Of a DNA stretch of 64,000 bases, positions 7,630 to 15,892 are shown in pieces. How positions within the stretch are numbered: the stretch's first letter is position 1; each line of letters begins with the position of its first letter. A program made the position numbers and the translations under genes. The stretch comes from Bacillus sp. Marseille-Q3570. GTDB taxonomy: Bacteria > Bacillota > Bacilli > Bacillales > Fictibacillaceae. A model generated the notes under the pieces. That model had not been told where the DNA came from. It did no database searches and was given only the letters and a program-made list of their open reading frames with translations. Location: contig NZ_CAMGYZ010000008.1 of assembly GCF_946151055.1 (NCBI RefSeq), positions 62,001 through 126,000 on the forward strand, given 5' to 3'.

Positions 7630-8181
7630 ATGGCAAAGCGCAAAAGTGAATCTTGGGAATGGCTGAAAGCACTTGTTATTGCATTAGTGATTGCAGCAGG
7701 TATCCGTTACTTCTTATTTGCACCAATTGTTGTAGATGGAGAGTCAATGATGCCGACACTTCATAATGGAGATCGAATGATCGTCAATAAATTCAGTTAT
7801 GAGGTAGGGAACCCTCACCGGTTCGATATCGTTGTGTTCCATGCTCCTGAAGGAAAAGACTATATAAAAAGGATAATCGGTCTTCCAGGGGATAAAATCG
7901 AGTATAAAGATGACACACTATACGTGAATGGCAAAGAAGTTCCTGAGCCATACTTGAATGAATATAAACAAGGTCTTTCAGGAGGCAATCTGACCTATAA
8001 TTTCGATTTAAGTGATGAAATCGGAACCCAGACTGTTCCGAAAGGACATGTATTCGTACTGGGAGATAACAGACAACATAGTAAAGACAGCCGGAACATC
8101 GGCGCAATTCCAATGGATGAGATCATTGGTAAAGCGAATGTGATTTTTTGGCCGGTTGCACATTTTGAAGTGCTAAAGTAG
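7630..8181 (+). CDS. lepB: Signal peptidase I (Sip/LepB type)
   Basis: Membrane-bound serine protease that removes signal peptides from exported proteins. It has 183 residues with one N-terminal membrane segment (about residues 11-31). The catalytic Ser is S39 in GESMMPTL. The general base is K80 in DYIKRIIGLPGD. The C-terminal box GDNRQHSKDSR is present. The single short transmembrane anchor is the Gram-positive P-type form. The start has a GGGGTGGAG site. A TATAAT at 7583-7588 lies upstream but lacks a good -35, so I do not call a promoter. The gene sits between rplS and rbgA, a common arrangement outside B. subtilis. Confidence 0.96.
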   Translation: MAKRKSESWEWLKALVIALVIAAGIRYFLFAPIVVDGESMMPTLHNGDRMIVNKFSYEVGNPHRFDIVVFHAPEGKDYIKRIIGLPGDKIEYKDDTLYVNGKEVPEPYLNEYKQGLSGGNLTYNFDLSDEIGTQTVPKGHVFVLGDNRQHSKDSRNIGAIPMDEIIGKANVIFWPVAHFEVLK

Positions 8182-8190
8182 GTGAAATAA

Positions 8191-9045
8191 ATGCAAATCC
8201 AATGGTTCCCTGGTCATATGGCCAAAGCAAGACGCGAAATTACAGAAAAGCTGAAGATGATCGATGTCGTATTCGAACTTGTTGATGCACGAATCCCATT
8301 GTCTTCGCGGAATCCTATGATTGATGAGATTGTTGAACATAAACCCAGGCTGGTCCTGCTGAATAAGACCGATATGGCGGATCGTGCTATCACCAAAGAA
8401 TGGGAAAATTATTTTGCCGAACGTAATTTGAAGACTGTCACTGTGAACTCCAAAACAGGCCAGGGATTGGAAAAGATTCCGGGAATTGCTAGAGAGCTGG
8501 TAAAGGACAAGCTGGAGAAGATGATTGAAAAGGGCGTGAAGCCTCGGGCAGTCCGAGCCTTAATACTTGGAATACCGAATGTCGGCAAATCGACCCTCAT
8601 CAACCGACTCGCAAACAAGAAAATTGCGAAAACAGGTGATCGACCTGGAATAACACAAAGACAGCAATGGATCAAAGTTGGAAAAGAACTTGAATTGCTT
8701 GATACACCAGGAATATTATGGCCGAAATTCGAAGATCAGACTACGGGTTATCGATTAGCAGTAACTGGGGCTATCAAGGATGACATTCTCGATTTTGGAG
8801 ACATTGCGTTTTTCGCAGTTCAATATTTGAAGGATTCCTATCCTGAAAAACTGATTGAGCGTTACAAGTTGACCGATACCTCGGCTCCTCCACTTGAAGT
8901 CTTTGAAGAGATTGGAAAGAAGAGGGGTTGCCTCCTCAAAGGTGGAGAAGTAGATTTTGAAAAGGCTGCTGAAATCATCTTAAGAGACATCCGTTCTGAG
9001 AAGCTTGGACCGATTTCTTTTGAAAGTCCAGCAGACTACGAATAA
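8191..9045 (+). CDS. rbgA: Ribosome biogenesis GTPase RbgA (YlqF)
   Basis: Circularly permuted GTPase needed for late 50S assembly in Bacillus. The permuted order is visible: the G4 motif NKTD (residues 58-61) precedes the P-loop GIPNVGKS (127-134) and the G3 motif DTPG (171-174). The N-terminal [15 protein letters not shown] is diagnostic. The length, 284 residues, is normal. The start is 9 bases after the lepB stop, implying co-transcription. Confidence 0.97.
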   Translation: MQIQWFPGHMAKARREITEKLKMIDVVFELVDARIPLSSRNPMIDEIVEHKPRLVLLNKTDMADRAITKEWENYFAERNLKTVTVNSKTGQGLEKIPGIARELVKDKLEKMIEKGVKPRAVRALILGIPNVGKSTLINRLANKKIAKTGDRPGITQRQQWIKVGKELELLDTPGILWPKFEDQTTGYRLAVTGAIKDDILDFGDIAFFAVQYLKDSYPEKLIERYKLTDTSAPPLEVFEEIGKKRGCLLKGGEVDFEKAAEIILRDIRSEKLGPISFESPADYE

Positions 9046-9055
9046 GACCTGAAAC

Positions 9056-9105
9056 TAGGGGTTGGCTTGATAGGTGCGAAACTATCATGCCACCCCTATC
9101 TTTTC
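9056..9105 (+). terminator. Probable terminator after rbgA
   Basis: A long interrupted stem can form: AGGGGT with ACCCCT, GGC with GCC and GATAG with CTATC around GTGCGAAA, followed by ATCTTTTC. It lies 10 bases after the rbgA stop. Interior mismatches make it weaker than the rplS terminator. Confidence 0.6.
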
Positions 9106-9189
9106 ATTTAAAGAAAGTTTGAAATACTTCCTTCATATAAGTGCAGCTAATAATATCTACATAAATAATCTTCAAATAAGGAGAAAACG

Positions 9190-9972
9190 ATGGAAAAGAA
9201 ATCAATTAAGGAGCTTCGGACGTACATCGAACGACATGAGGGAGACCTTGATGAAGTGTTTATTCAACAATTGAAGAATGATTCAAGAAAAGGTGTCCAA
9301 CAGCTTTATATGAAATTGTGCAAGCGCATGGAACAAGAAAAGGCTCGAATTGATACATATAATCGTATGTCGATGATTGAAAACCATTGTTATTCAAATG
9401 GATATCGTTTGATAGCTGGGATTGATGAGGTCGGCCGTGGACCACTTGCTGGGCCAGTCGTCGCGAGTGCGGTCATTTTAGATCCAAAAACACGAATCAT
9501 TGGACTGAACGACTCGAAAAAACTTTCAGAGCCTGTCCGCGAAGAGTTATATGAAAAAATCATCAGGAATGCTGTGGCAATTGGTGTAGGGGTTGTATCC
9601 GCACATGAAATCGACCGGTTGAATATTTATCAAGCTAGTAAAATGGCGATGATGGAGGCGATCGAGGATTTGCCAATTGAACCTGATTACCTATTGATTG
9701 ATGCAATGGAGCTCCCAATGGATCTTCCACAAGAGAACATCATCAAAGGGGATGCGAAAAGCAACTCAATTGCAGCTGCCTCAATCGTCGCAAAAGTGAC
9801 GAGGGATAGGTTGATGAAGGAAATGGATCTTAAGTATCCGCAATACTACTTCAAATCGAATGTCGGTTATGGAACGGCGCAACATTTAGAAGCATTAAAA
9901 GCATATGGGATCACACCTGAACATCGTAAATCTTTCGCCCCTGTTTCCGAGTTGGAACCAAACAAAAGTTAA
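9190..9972 (+). CDS. rnhB: Ribonuclease HII
   Basis: Endonuclease that cuts RNA in RNA-DNA hybrids and at misincorporated ribonucleotides. The catalytic acidic residues are in GIDEVGRGPLAGPV (D79, E80) and LLIDAMEL. The C-terminal HRKSFAP motif is present. About 70 residues precede the catalytic core, as in Bacillus RNase HII. The start has AAGGAGA at 9178-9184. Length is 260 residues. Confidence 0.97.
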   Translation: MEKKSIKELRTYIERHEGDLDEVFIQQLKNDSRKGVQQLYMKLCKRMEQEKARIDTYNRMSMIENHCYSNGYRLIAGIDEVGRGPLAGPVVASAVILDPKTRIIGLNDSKKLSEPVREELYEKIIRNAVAIGVGVVSAHEIDRLNIYQASKMAMMEAIEDLPIEPDYLLIDAMELPMDLPQENIIKGDAKSNSIAAASIVAKVTRDRLMKEMDLKYPQYYFKSNVGYGTAQHLEALKAYGITPEHRKSFAPVSELEPNKS

Positions 9973-10022
9973 TGTAATGCCGATATAAAAAAGGAACAGC
10001 ATACGACGGAGGGTGTTACGTT

Positions 10023-11549
10023 ATGAAGGCAATGCCGATCGAATCTATCATTCGAAATATAGGTCGTTTGAACCCAGTGATAGAATTGAAACCTGGGCAG
10101 ATTTATTCCGGAAAAGTATTGGCCATGTACCCGAACGATTTAGCCAAGGTACAACTGGCAGGTCAAAAAATGAACGCTCAGCTGTTGACGGGCTTGAGCC
10201 GAAACGAAAACTATTGGCTCCAGGTCAAGTCGAGTACAAGTGGCGGATTACCGGTTTTGGAAGTAATAGAGCAAAGCAAGGCGAATCAGTTTCCGGCACA
10301 GATTGTCGGTAACCGTAAAATTCAGCCAGCCTTACAAAGGATGATCATCAATCTTTCTGATGAACAACTTCCGATCACGAAGGAATTGATCACTCGTGCT
10401 GAAAAATGGTTATCGCAGGTGCCTTCCATAGATAAAGGGATACAAGCTGTTAAAACGATGTTGATCAAAAACTTACCTGTAACAGAAGCTATTTTTAAAG
10501 CACTGTACCATGTGCAAGATAGCGGGTCGCTGACCTCGGAACTCCAATCATTACAGCAAAACATAAAAGGGGCAGGGGCATACAGTGGAGTAAGCGCAGT
10601 TGAAAAGGCGATTTCCCGTGTTTTGGATGCTACATCACGGAATCCAGCTATAGAGACTTTCAAACAGCTTATACAGTTATACTCTCTGCCGACAACTGCT
10701 TCAAGTTCGAAGTTTCAAATTGAAAACATATTCCGGACAATGGATATGAAAATCCCATCAATGATACGAGAATTACATACACAATCAGTTGAAACAAAGA
10801 TTTCAGATGAAGCATTTTTGAAAGAGTTGAAGATGAATATGTCTGTTCCGAAAAGCGAACTTTATTTACAACAAAAATTAAGTACGATCCCTACGGAACA
10901 GTTGAATTGGATACATGAGCAGGTAAATATGAATAAGACACAGAAGCCGTATCTTAATTTAATTGAAATCATCCGTGGACTTGGTTTGACGTTCGAGCAT
11001 GATTTGATCAATACACAACTTGGACAACTGAAAAATCAGCAACAATTGAAATCTGCACTTCTAGAGTTGTTATCTCAGGATTTACCTGGCAGTATCAAGG
11101 ATAGGGCTGAAGTGTTGTTACATAGACTTACTGGCCAGCAGCTGCTGTATTCGAGTGAGAACCAATCCATCACCTCTTTATTTTATCAATTTCCTGTTCA
11201 CTTCAAAGAATGGGAGAGTGATGTAATGATGCGCTGGGATTTGAAAAAAGAATCTTCAGGTGAGGTTGATGAAGATTTCAGCCGTATCCTTTTTTATCTG
11301 GATTTAGAATTTCTCAAAGAGACGATCGTTGATATGAATGTACAGAACCGAATCATTTCCGTTAAAATCATCAATGAAAGTGAATTCCTTGAATCTCATA
11401 TCTCAGAATTGAAACCACAACTGAAAAATGCCATAGAGAAGATTGATTACAAGCTGTCCACAGTGAAAGTCGAGAACCTTTCTGAAGGATCCACGCGATC
11501 TTTCCGTTTACAAGATGTGTCCACGCGAGGAGTTGATCTTTTCATATGA
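10023..11549 (+). CDS. ylqG: YlqG, FliK-like protein with a C-terminal hook-length-control domain
   Basis: A 508-residue protein in the ylqG position. The N-terminal 90 residues are compact (LKPGQIYSGKVLAMYPNDLAKVQLAG); the middle is helical and Gln/Ser-rich. Residues about 415-485 (ILFYLDLEFLKETIVDMNVQ, then RIISVKIINE and LKPQLKNAI) follow the hydrophobic pattern of the FliK C-terminal domain, which contacts the FlhB cytoplasmic domain. Its stop overlaps the start of ylqH, an FlhB-like gene, which fits that reading. Its role is not established; a function in setting type III export specificity is inference. The start is ATG 10023 after GGAGGGTG. Confidence 0.8.
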   Translation: MKAMPIESIIRNIGRLNPVIELKPGQIYSGKVLAMYPNDLAKVQLAGQKMNAQLLTGLSRNENYWLQVKSSTSGGLPVLEVIEQSKANQFPAQIVGNRKIQPALQRMIINLSDEQLPITKELITRAEKWLSQVPSIDKGIQAVKTMLIKNLPVTEAIFKALYHVQDSGSLTSELQSLQQNIKGAGAYSGVSAVEKAISRVLDATSRNPAIETFKQLIQLYSLPTTASSSKFQIENIFRTMDMKIPSMIRELHTQSVETKISDEAFLKELKMNMSVPKSELYLQQKLSTIPTEQLNWIHEQVNMNKTQKPYLNLIEIIRGLGLTFEHDLINTQLGQLKNQQQLKSALLELLSQDLPGSIKDRAEVLLHRLTGQQLLYSSENQSITSLFYQFPVHFKEWESDVMMRWDLKKESSGEVDEDFSRILFYLDLEFLKETIVDMNVQNRIISVKIINESEFLESHISELKPQLKNAIEKIDYKLSTVKVENLSEGSTRSFRLQDVSTRGVDLFI

Positions 11550-11824
11550 CGAACCAAGAACGCAAATCAGCTGTAGCCTTGAAATATGATCAATCAGCAA
11601 ACAATTCACCTAAAGTGGTAGCGAAAGGCAAGGGGGCTACAGCTGAAGAGATTATAGAAACTGCACGGCAGAACCACGTCCCGATTCAAGAAGATATATC
11701 CTTAGTCCAATTGCTTTCAAAGCTCGAAATCAACCAGGAAATTCCACCCAACCTCTATCAGGCGGTAGCCGAAGTTTTCGCTTTCGTATATCGGCTGGAC
11801 CAAGCATCGAAACCTAAAGATTGA
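11546..11824 (+). CDS. ylqH: YlqH, stand-alone FlhB C-terminal domain protein (FlhX-like)
   Basis: The 92 residues align end to end with the cytoplasmic domain of FlhB that follows its NPTH self-cleavage site. KSAVALKYDQ here matches HYAIALKYDE in this window's FlhB, SPKVVAKGKG matches APVVIAKGVD, and LYQAVAEVFAFVYRLD matches LFKAVAEVLAYVYRLK. The N-P-T-H motif and all membrane segments are absent, so it resembles a pre-cleaved switch domain. The ATGA overlap with ylqG couples their translation. In some bacteria such FlhX proteins can substitute for the FlhB C-terminal fragment; the role here is inference. Confidence 0.9.
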   Translation: MTNQERKSAVALKYDQSANNSPKVVAKGKGATAEEIIETARQNHVPIQEDISLVQLLSKLEINQEIPPNLYQAVAEVFAFVYRLDQASKPKD

Positions 11825-11831
11825 ACAGGGA

Positions 11832-11862
11832 CTCATAATGAAAGTCAAAACACCACATACTA
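11832..11862 (+). promoter_or_regulatory. Candidate sigma-G (forespore) promoter
   Basis: CATACTA (11856-11862) matches the sigma-F/sigma-G -10 consensus exactly. CTCATA (11832-11837), 18 bases upstream, resembles the TGMATA -35. It lies 25 bases before the start of a small acid-soluble spore protein gene, a class normally transcribed by sigma-G. Confidence 0.6.
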
Positions 11863-11887
11863 TAGAAAAATAGAGAGGTGGTTGTTT

Positions 11888-12046
11888 ATGAGGAAAAACA
11901 AGCTTGAAGTACCAGGATGTGATCAAGCCGTCCAACAATTCCGTGAAGAATTCGCTGAAGAATTCGGAGTTTTTCGACCGGCAGCCGAGCGTGAAAGCAT
12001 TACGAAGAAAATCGTTGATGAACGGAATAAGAACGAAAACTGTTGA
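11888..12046 (+). CDS. Alpha/beta-type small acid-soluble spore protein, short and divergent
   Basis: A 52-residue product starting at ATG 11888, with AGAGGTGG seven bases upstream. KLEVPGCDQAVQQF matches the first conserved block of alpha/beta SASPs, which coat and protect spore DNA. EEFAEEFGV matches the germination-protease cleavage block (usually E-IA-SEFGV). ITKKIVDE resembles the second DNA-binding block. It is shorter than the usual 60-75 residues, with a reduced central loop, and carries two Cys residues, which are rare in this family. A sigma-G-like promoter precedes it and a terminator follows it, so it is a monocistronic sporulation gene. Confidence 0.88.
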   Translation: MRKNKLEVPGCDQAVQQFREEFAEEFGVFRPAAERESITKKIVDERNKNENC

Positions 12047-12057
12047 ATGAAGCGAAT

Positions 12058-12096
12058 GGCACTTATGTGGATCAGAAATTCACAAAGTGCCTTTTT
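12058..12096 (+). terminator. Intrinsic terminator after the spore protein gene
   Basis: GGCACTT (12058-12064) pairs with AAGTGCC (12085-12091), extended inward by TGTG with CACA, followed by TTTTT. It starts 12 bases after the stop codon. Confidence 0.85.
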
Positions 12097-12189
12097 GTTA
12101 TTTCTCCTGTGCAAGATCAGTGCTTTTAGCCTTAATTTCGACGTTTCCACCCCAAATTCTTGAAATTCATGAGAAATCAGTCGCAACGG

Positions 12190-12218
12190 TGGACATGAGA
12201 GCGGTTTATTTATACAAT
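12190..12218 (+). promoter_or_regulatory. Sigma-A promoter for sucCD
   Basis: TGGACA (12190-12195) and TACAAT (12213-12218) are 17 bases apart. The predicted start near 12225 leaves a leader of about 40 bases before sucC. No clear CcpA cre site was seen around it. Confidence 0.65.
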
Positions 12219-12263
12219 AAAAACGGTGTTGCATAGATTAGACACATGATAGGAGGATGGAGA

Positions 12264-13424
12264 ATGAATATCCACGAGTATCAAGGAAAAGAACTCTTGA
12301 GAAAGTATGGGGTATCAGTTCCTAATGGAAAGGTTGCATATACGATTAAAGAAGCAGTAGATGCAGCAAAAGAACTCGGTACTGAAATCAATGTAGTTAA
12401 AGCTCAGATTCACGCTGGTGGACGTGGGAAAGCCGGCGGTGTTAAAGTTGCTAAAAATCTTGATGAAGTGCGTACATATGCTGAAGAGATTTTAGGCAAA
12501 ACACTCGTCACCCATCAAACAGGCCCAGAGGGAAAAGAAGTTAAGCGTCTTTTGATTGAAGAGGGCTGTGACATCAAGAAAGAATACTATGTCGGACTTG
12601 TATTGGACCGTGCTACTTCCCGTGTCGTCATGATGGCATCTGAAGAAGGCGGTACTGAAATCGAAGAGGTAGCAGAAGAGACACCTGAAAAAATCTTTAA
12701 AGAAGTGATCGATCCGGTAGTTGGACTAAGTCCTTACCAGGCTCGCCGCTTAGCTTTCAACATCAATATTCCGAAAGAACTTGTGAATAAAGCAGTCAAG
12801 TTCATGATGGGCTTATATACTGTGTTTGTTGAGAAGGATTGCTCAATTGCAGAAATCAATCCTCTCGTTACGACTGGAGATGGAAATGTAATGGCGCTTG
12901 ATGCGAAATTGAACTTTGATTCAAACGCATTATTCCGTCATAAAGATATTCTTGAATTGCGTGACTTGGATGAAGAAGATCCTAAGGAAATCGAAGCTTC
13001 CAAGTATGACCTCAGCTATATCTCCCTGGACGGAAATATCGGTTGCATGGTTAACGGAGCAGGTCTTGCGATGTCAACGATGGATATCATCAAATATTAT
13101 GGCGGGGACCCTGCGAACTTCCTTGATGTCGGGGGCGGTGCAACAGCAGATAAGGTAACTGAAGCCTTCAAAATCATCTTGTCTGATCAAAATGTAAAAG
13201 GAATTTTCGTAAACATTTTCGGTGGAATCATGAAATGTGATGTCATTGCTGAAGGTGTAATCGAAGCTACAAAACAAGTTGGTCTTGAACTTCCTCTAGT
13301 CGTACGTCTTGAAGGAACGAACGTAGACCTTGGTAAAAAATTGTTGAATGAATCCGGATTGAATATCACTGCAGCTGAGTCAATGGCTGACGGTGCAGAA
13401 AAAATCGTTTCACTAGTGAAGTAG
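12264..13424 (+). CDS. sucC: Succinyl-CoA synthetase (ADP-forming), beta subunit
   Basis: TCA-cycle enzyme converting succinyl-CoA and ADP/Pi to succinate, CoA and ATP. The start is ATG 12264 with AGGAGG at 12251-12256; an in-frame ATG at 12246 lies upstream of that site and is rejected. The 386 residues begin [17 protein letters not shown], the ATP-grasp domain start. [14 protein letters not shown] and the C-terminal [12 protein letters not shown] are also diagnostic. sucD follows after 18 bases. Confidence 0.98.
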   Translation: MNIHEYQGKELLRKYGVSVPNGKVAYTIKEAVDAAKELGTEINVVKAQIHAGGRGKAGGVKVAKNLDEVRTYAEEILGKTLVTHQTGPEGKEVKRLLIEEGCDIKKEYYVGLVLDRATSRVVMMASEEGGTEIEEVAEETPEKIFKEVIDPVVGLSPYQARRLAFNINIPKELVNKAVKFMMGLYTVFVEKDCSIAEINPLVTTGDGNVMALDAKLNFDSNALFRHKDILELRDLDEEDPKEIEASKYDLSYISLDGNIGCMVNGAGLAMSTMDIIKYYGGDPANFLDVGGGATADKVTEAFKIILSDQNVKGIFVNIFGGIMKCDVIAEGVIEATKQVGLELPLVVRLEGTNVDLGKKLLNESGLNITAAESMADGAEKIVSLVK

Positions 13425-13442
13425 GAAGGTGGGGAAAACTCG

Positions 13443-14351
13443 ATGAGCGTTTATGTTAATAAAGATACGAAAGTAATCGTACAAGGGATCACAGGTTCAA
13501 CAGCCCTTTTCCATACGAAACAAATGCTTGAATACGGTACCAAAATCGTTGGAGGAGTGACGCCTGGTAAAGGTGGAACAGAAGTTGAAGGAGTTCCTGT
13601 ATTCAACACAGTTGAAGATGCAGTTAAAGAAACTGGAGCAAATGCTTCTGTCATTTATGTGCCTGCACCATTCGCTGCAGACGCAATCCTTGAAGCGGTA
13701 GATGCAGAGCTTGACCTGGCCATCTGTATCACGGAGCACATTCCGGTATTGGACATGGTGAAAGTCAAGCGTTATATGGAAGGGAAGAAGACACGCTTGG
13801 TCGGTCCGAACTGTCCTGGTGTCATCACTCCAGATGAGTGTAAAATCGGAATCATGCCTGGCTATATCCACAAAAAAGGCCATGTCGGGGTTGTTTCCCG
13901 TTCTGGAACATTGACTTATGAAGCAGTACATCAGCTGTCTCAAGCTGGGGTCGGCCAATCTACAGCAGTAGGTATCGGTGGAGACCCAGTCAATGGTACA
14001 GACTTCATCGACGTTCTCAAAGCATTCAATGAGGATGAAGATACTTATGCAGTCATCATGATCGGTGAAATCGGTGGTACTGCTGAAGAAGAAGCTGCAG
14101 AGTGGGTTAAAGCGAACATGACGAAGCCTGTTGTTGGATTCATCGGAGGACAAACCGCACCTCCAGGAAAGCGCATGGGACATGCAGGTGCGATCATTTC
14201 AGGTGGTAAAGGTACTGCTGAAGAAAAGATCAAGACCATGAATGCATGTGGAATCAAGGTAGCTGAAACACCATCTGTAATGGGAGAAACGTTGATATCT
14301 GTATTGAAAGAACAGAATCTATTAGAAGCTTGCACCACACATAGCGAATAA
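13443..14351 (+). CDS. sucD: Succinyl-CoA synthetase, alpha subunit
   Basis: Partner of SucC; it carries the CoA-binding Rossmann domain ([18 protein letters not shown] near the N-terminus) and the phosphorylated histidine, H247, in [19 protein letters not shown] near residue 121 is also typical. Length is 302 residues. AGGAAGGTGGGG precedes the start. A terminator-like structure follows. Confidence 0.98.
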   Translation: MSVYVNKDTKVIVQGITGSTALFHTKQMLEYGTKIVGGVTPGKGGTEVEGVPVFNTVEDAVKETGANASVIYVPAPFAADAILEAVDAELDLAICITEHIPVLDMVKVKRYMEGKKTRLVGPNCPGVITPDECKIGIMPGYIHKKGHVGVVSRSGTLTYEAVHQLSQAGVGQSTAVGIGGDPVNGTDFIDVLKAFNEDEDTYAVIMIGEIGGTAEEEAAEWVKANMTKPVVGFIGGQTAPPGKRMGHAGAIISGGKGTAEEKIKTMNACGIKVAETPSVMGETLISVLKEQNLLEACTTHSE

Positions 14352-14360
14352 TACAACGAT

Positions 14361-14442
14361 GGGGCCGGCCCGAGGAATGGCTTCAGGGATCTTTTGTTAA
14401 GAGATGTCTGGGGCTAACGGGACCGGCTCCTGTTTCTTTTTT
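14361..14442 (+). terminator. Probable terminator after sucD
   Basis: GGGGCCGG (14361-14368) pairs with CCGGCTCC (14423-14430), with one G-T pair, across a 54-base intervening stretch, and is followed by TGTTTCTTTTTT. The long loop makes this less certain than the compact terminators. Bases 14443-14596 hold nothing I can support. Confidence 0.5.
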
Positions 14443-14596
14443 AACGGGCAAAGAATTCGTCCGCAGTTTTAGATACATAAATGTTGATCCGTTATGATTT
14501 ACATAAGCGACAGAGTTTGCAAAAACAGCCTTAAAGAAAAACTCGCAACAACCCTGGGGAAAGATAGTCAATCGCAATCAAGATAAGCAGCCCTTT

Positions 14597-14736
14597 TTTA
14601 ATTAGCGGACTCCACAGCCGTTATTTGTGAAGTAAGCAGCTGTTTTACTATGATATTTGCGAAATAAGGAGCTTGGTGTCCGTTAGGTTGATAGAAACCA
14701 ATTGTTCTGTTCAAATAAGGTCTCCTGTGTCCGTTA
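14597..14736. repeat. Repeat cluster 2 of the TAGMGGACA family (F-R-R)
   Basis: One forward copy is at 14597-14626 (ATTAGCGGACTCCACAGCC). Two reverse copies are at 14662-14686 (AATAAGGAGCTTGGTGTCCG) and 14713-14736 (AATAAGGTCTCCTGTGTCCG). Here the conserved core reads AGCGGAC or AACGGAC rather than the AGAGGAC of the other two clusters. It lies between the sucD terminator and dprA. Bases 14737-14928 contain no clear gene. Confidence 0.85.
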
Positions 14737-14928
14737 CAGGTAAGTACAACTTGTTTCAGTGAAGAAATTTTCGTAGTTGCAACAACTATGAAATTAACAA
14801 AGCAAAAAAATAAAGGTGAATTGCCTATACATATCGAACCAATCGTGAAGAAGATTTTTCCTCAAGTGGATACATTACACAAAAATATAATGATACAAGC
14901 CAGTTTATAAAAAGAGGAGATCGTTTCA

Positions 14929-15816
14929 TTGTTAAGTAGAAAGAAAGAACGCCTTTTATTTTTATCTGAGTGCAATGGTTTGGGGAATAAAACATTGTCT
15001 AGAATGATTAGGGAAGACAGGACGCTTGAAAAAGTATTTCAAATGAGTAATCATCAATTAAAGACACAGTATCTACTTTCAGAATCGACTGTAATCCAGA
15101 TAAGAGACAAAACGAAGCAAGAAAAATCTTTGAAGAACTTCCAGAAATACAAGGATGGACACATCGAAGTCATTACCATATTCGATGTGGAGTATCCTTC
15201 CTTATTGAAGGAAATTTTCGATCCTCCGCTTGTTCTATATGTGAAAGGGGATACGAGTCTTTTGTATGGAGAAAAAATATTGAGCGTCGTCGGTACAAGA
15301 GATGCCTCAATAAACGGTCAGCGCAGCCTCGAGAAAATCATCACTCCCATGATTGAACAAGGCTGGACCATTGTCAGTGGACTGGCGTACGGTATTGATA
15401 TTTCAGCACATCGTATCACAATGAGATCAAATGGGCGTACGATTGCTGTTCTTGGCAGCGGGTTCAATCATATTTATCCTCGGGACCACACGGATGACGC
15501 GCAAAGAATCGCTTCGGAACATCTTTTGATTTCCGAATTCCCACCTGATCGGAAACCGGCAAAGTGGCAGTTTCCGATGAGAAACAGGATTATAAGCGGT
15601 CTTTCAAGGGGAACACTGATTGTAGAGGCTCGTGAAAAGAGTGGTTCCTTGATAACAGGTGATCAAGCGCTTCAACAAGGAAGAGAAGTTTTTGCGGTGC
15701 CTGGTTCGATATTAGAACCACGCACAATGGGTACACATCACTTGATACAGCAAGGCGCAAAGCTTGCAGCAAGTGCTGAAGATATTATTGAAGAGTTGTC
15801 TGACTTTAAATCTTAA
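14929..15816 (+). CDS. dprA: DNA processing protein DprA (Smf)
   Basis: Loads RecA onto incoming single-stranded DNA during natural transformation. TTG 14929 is used, with AAGAGGAGA 10 bases upstream; no in-frame ATG is better placed. The 295 residues include the Rossmann-like core: LSVVGTRDAS, WTIVSGLAYGIDISAH, IAVLGSGFNHIYP, then FPMRNRIISGLS and VEAREKSGSLITGDQAL. The N-terminal part is the usual helical region. Its presence suggests competence potential but does not prove it. Confidence 0.96.
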   Translation: MLSRKKERLLFLSECNGLGNKTLSRMIREDRTLEKVFQMSNHQLKTQYLLSESTVIQIRDKTKQEKSLKNFQKYKDGHIEVITIFDVEYPSLLKEIFDPPLVLYVKGDTSLLYGEKILSVVGTRDASINGQRSLEKIITPMIEQGWTIVSGLAYGIDISAHRITMRSNGRTIAVLGSGFNHIYPRDHTDDAQRIASEHLLISEFPPDRKPAKWQFPMRNRIISGLSRGTLIVEAREKSGSLITGDQALQQGREVFAVPGSILEPRTMGTHHLIQQGAKLAASAEDIIEELSDFKS

Positions 15817-15818
15817 GT

Positions 15819-15848
15819 TTGACAAACCAACATACTATATACAATAAT
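15819..15848 (+). promoter_or_regulatory. Probable sigma-A promoter for topA
   Basis: A perfect -35 TTGACA is at 15819-15824, just after the dprA stop. Downstream -10 candidates are TACAAT (15-base spacer) and AATAAT (18-base spacer). The overall placement, about 45 bases before topA, is good, but the exact -10 is ambiguous. Confidence 0.5.
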
Positions 15849-15892
15849 AGGGAAGATTTTAAAATTAGAAAAAGGGGGAGACAGATAGAATT

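Noticed and set aside
11546-11824. ylqH as a truncated flhB pseudogene
   Set aside because: It has its own start coupled to ylqG, begins exactly where the FlhB domain begins, keeps an intact frame and has a separate full-length flhB in the window.
13497-14183. 228-residue open frame on the - strand
   Set aside because: It lies wholly opposite sucD, is Cys/Phe/Ser rich like a shadow frame and has no ribosome site or recognisable domain.
14788-14910. 40-codon open frame upstream of dprA (MKLTKQKNKGELPIHIEP...)
   Set aside because: The amino acid composition is plausible but there is no ribosome binding site, no recognisable family and it is within chance length for AT-rich DNA.
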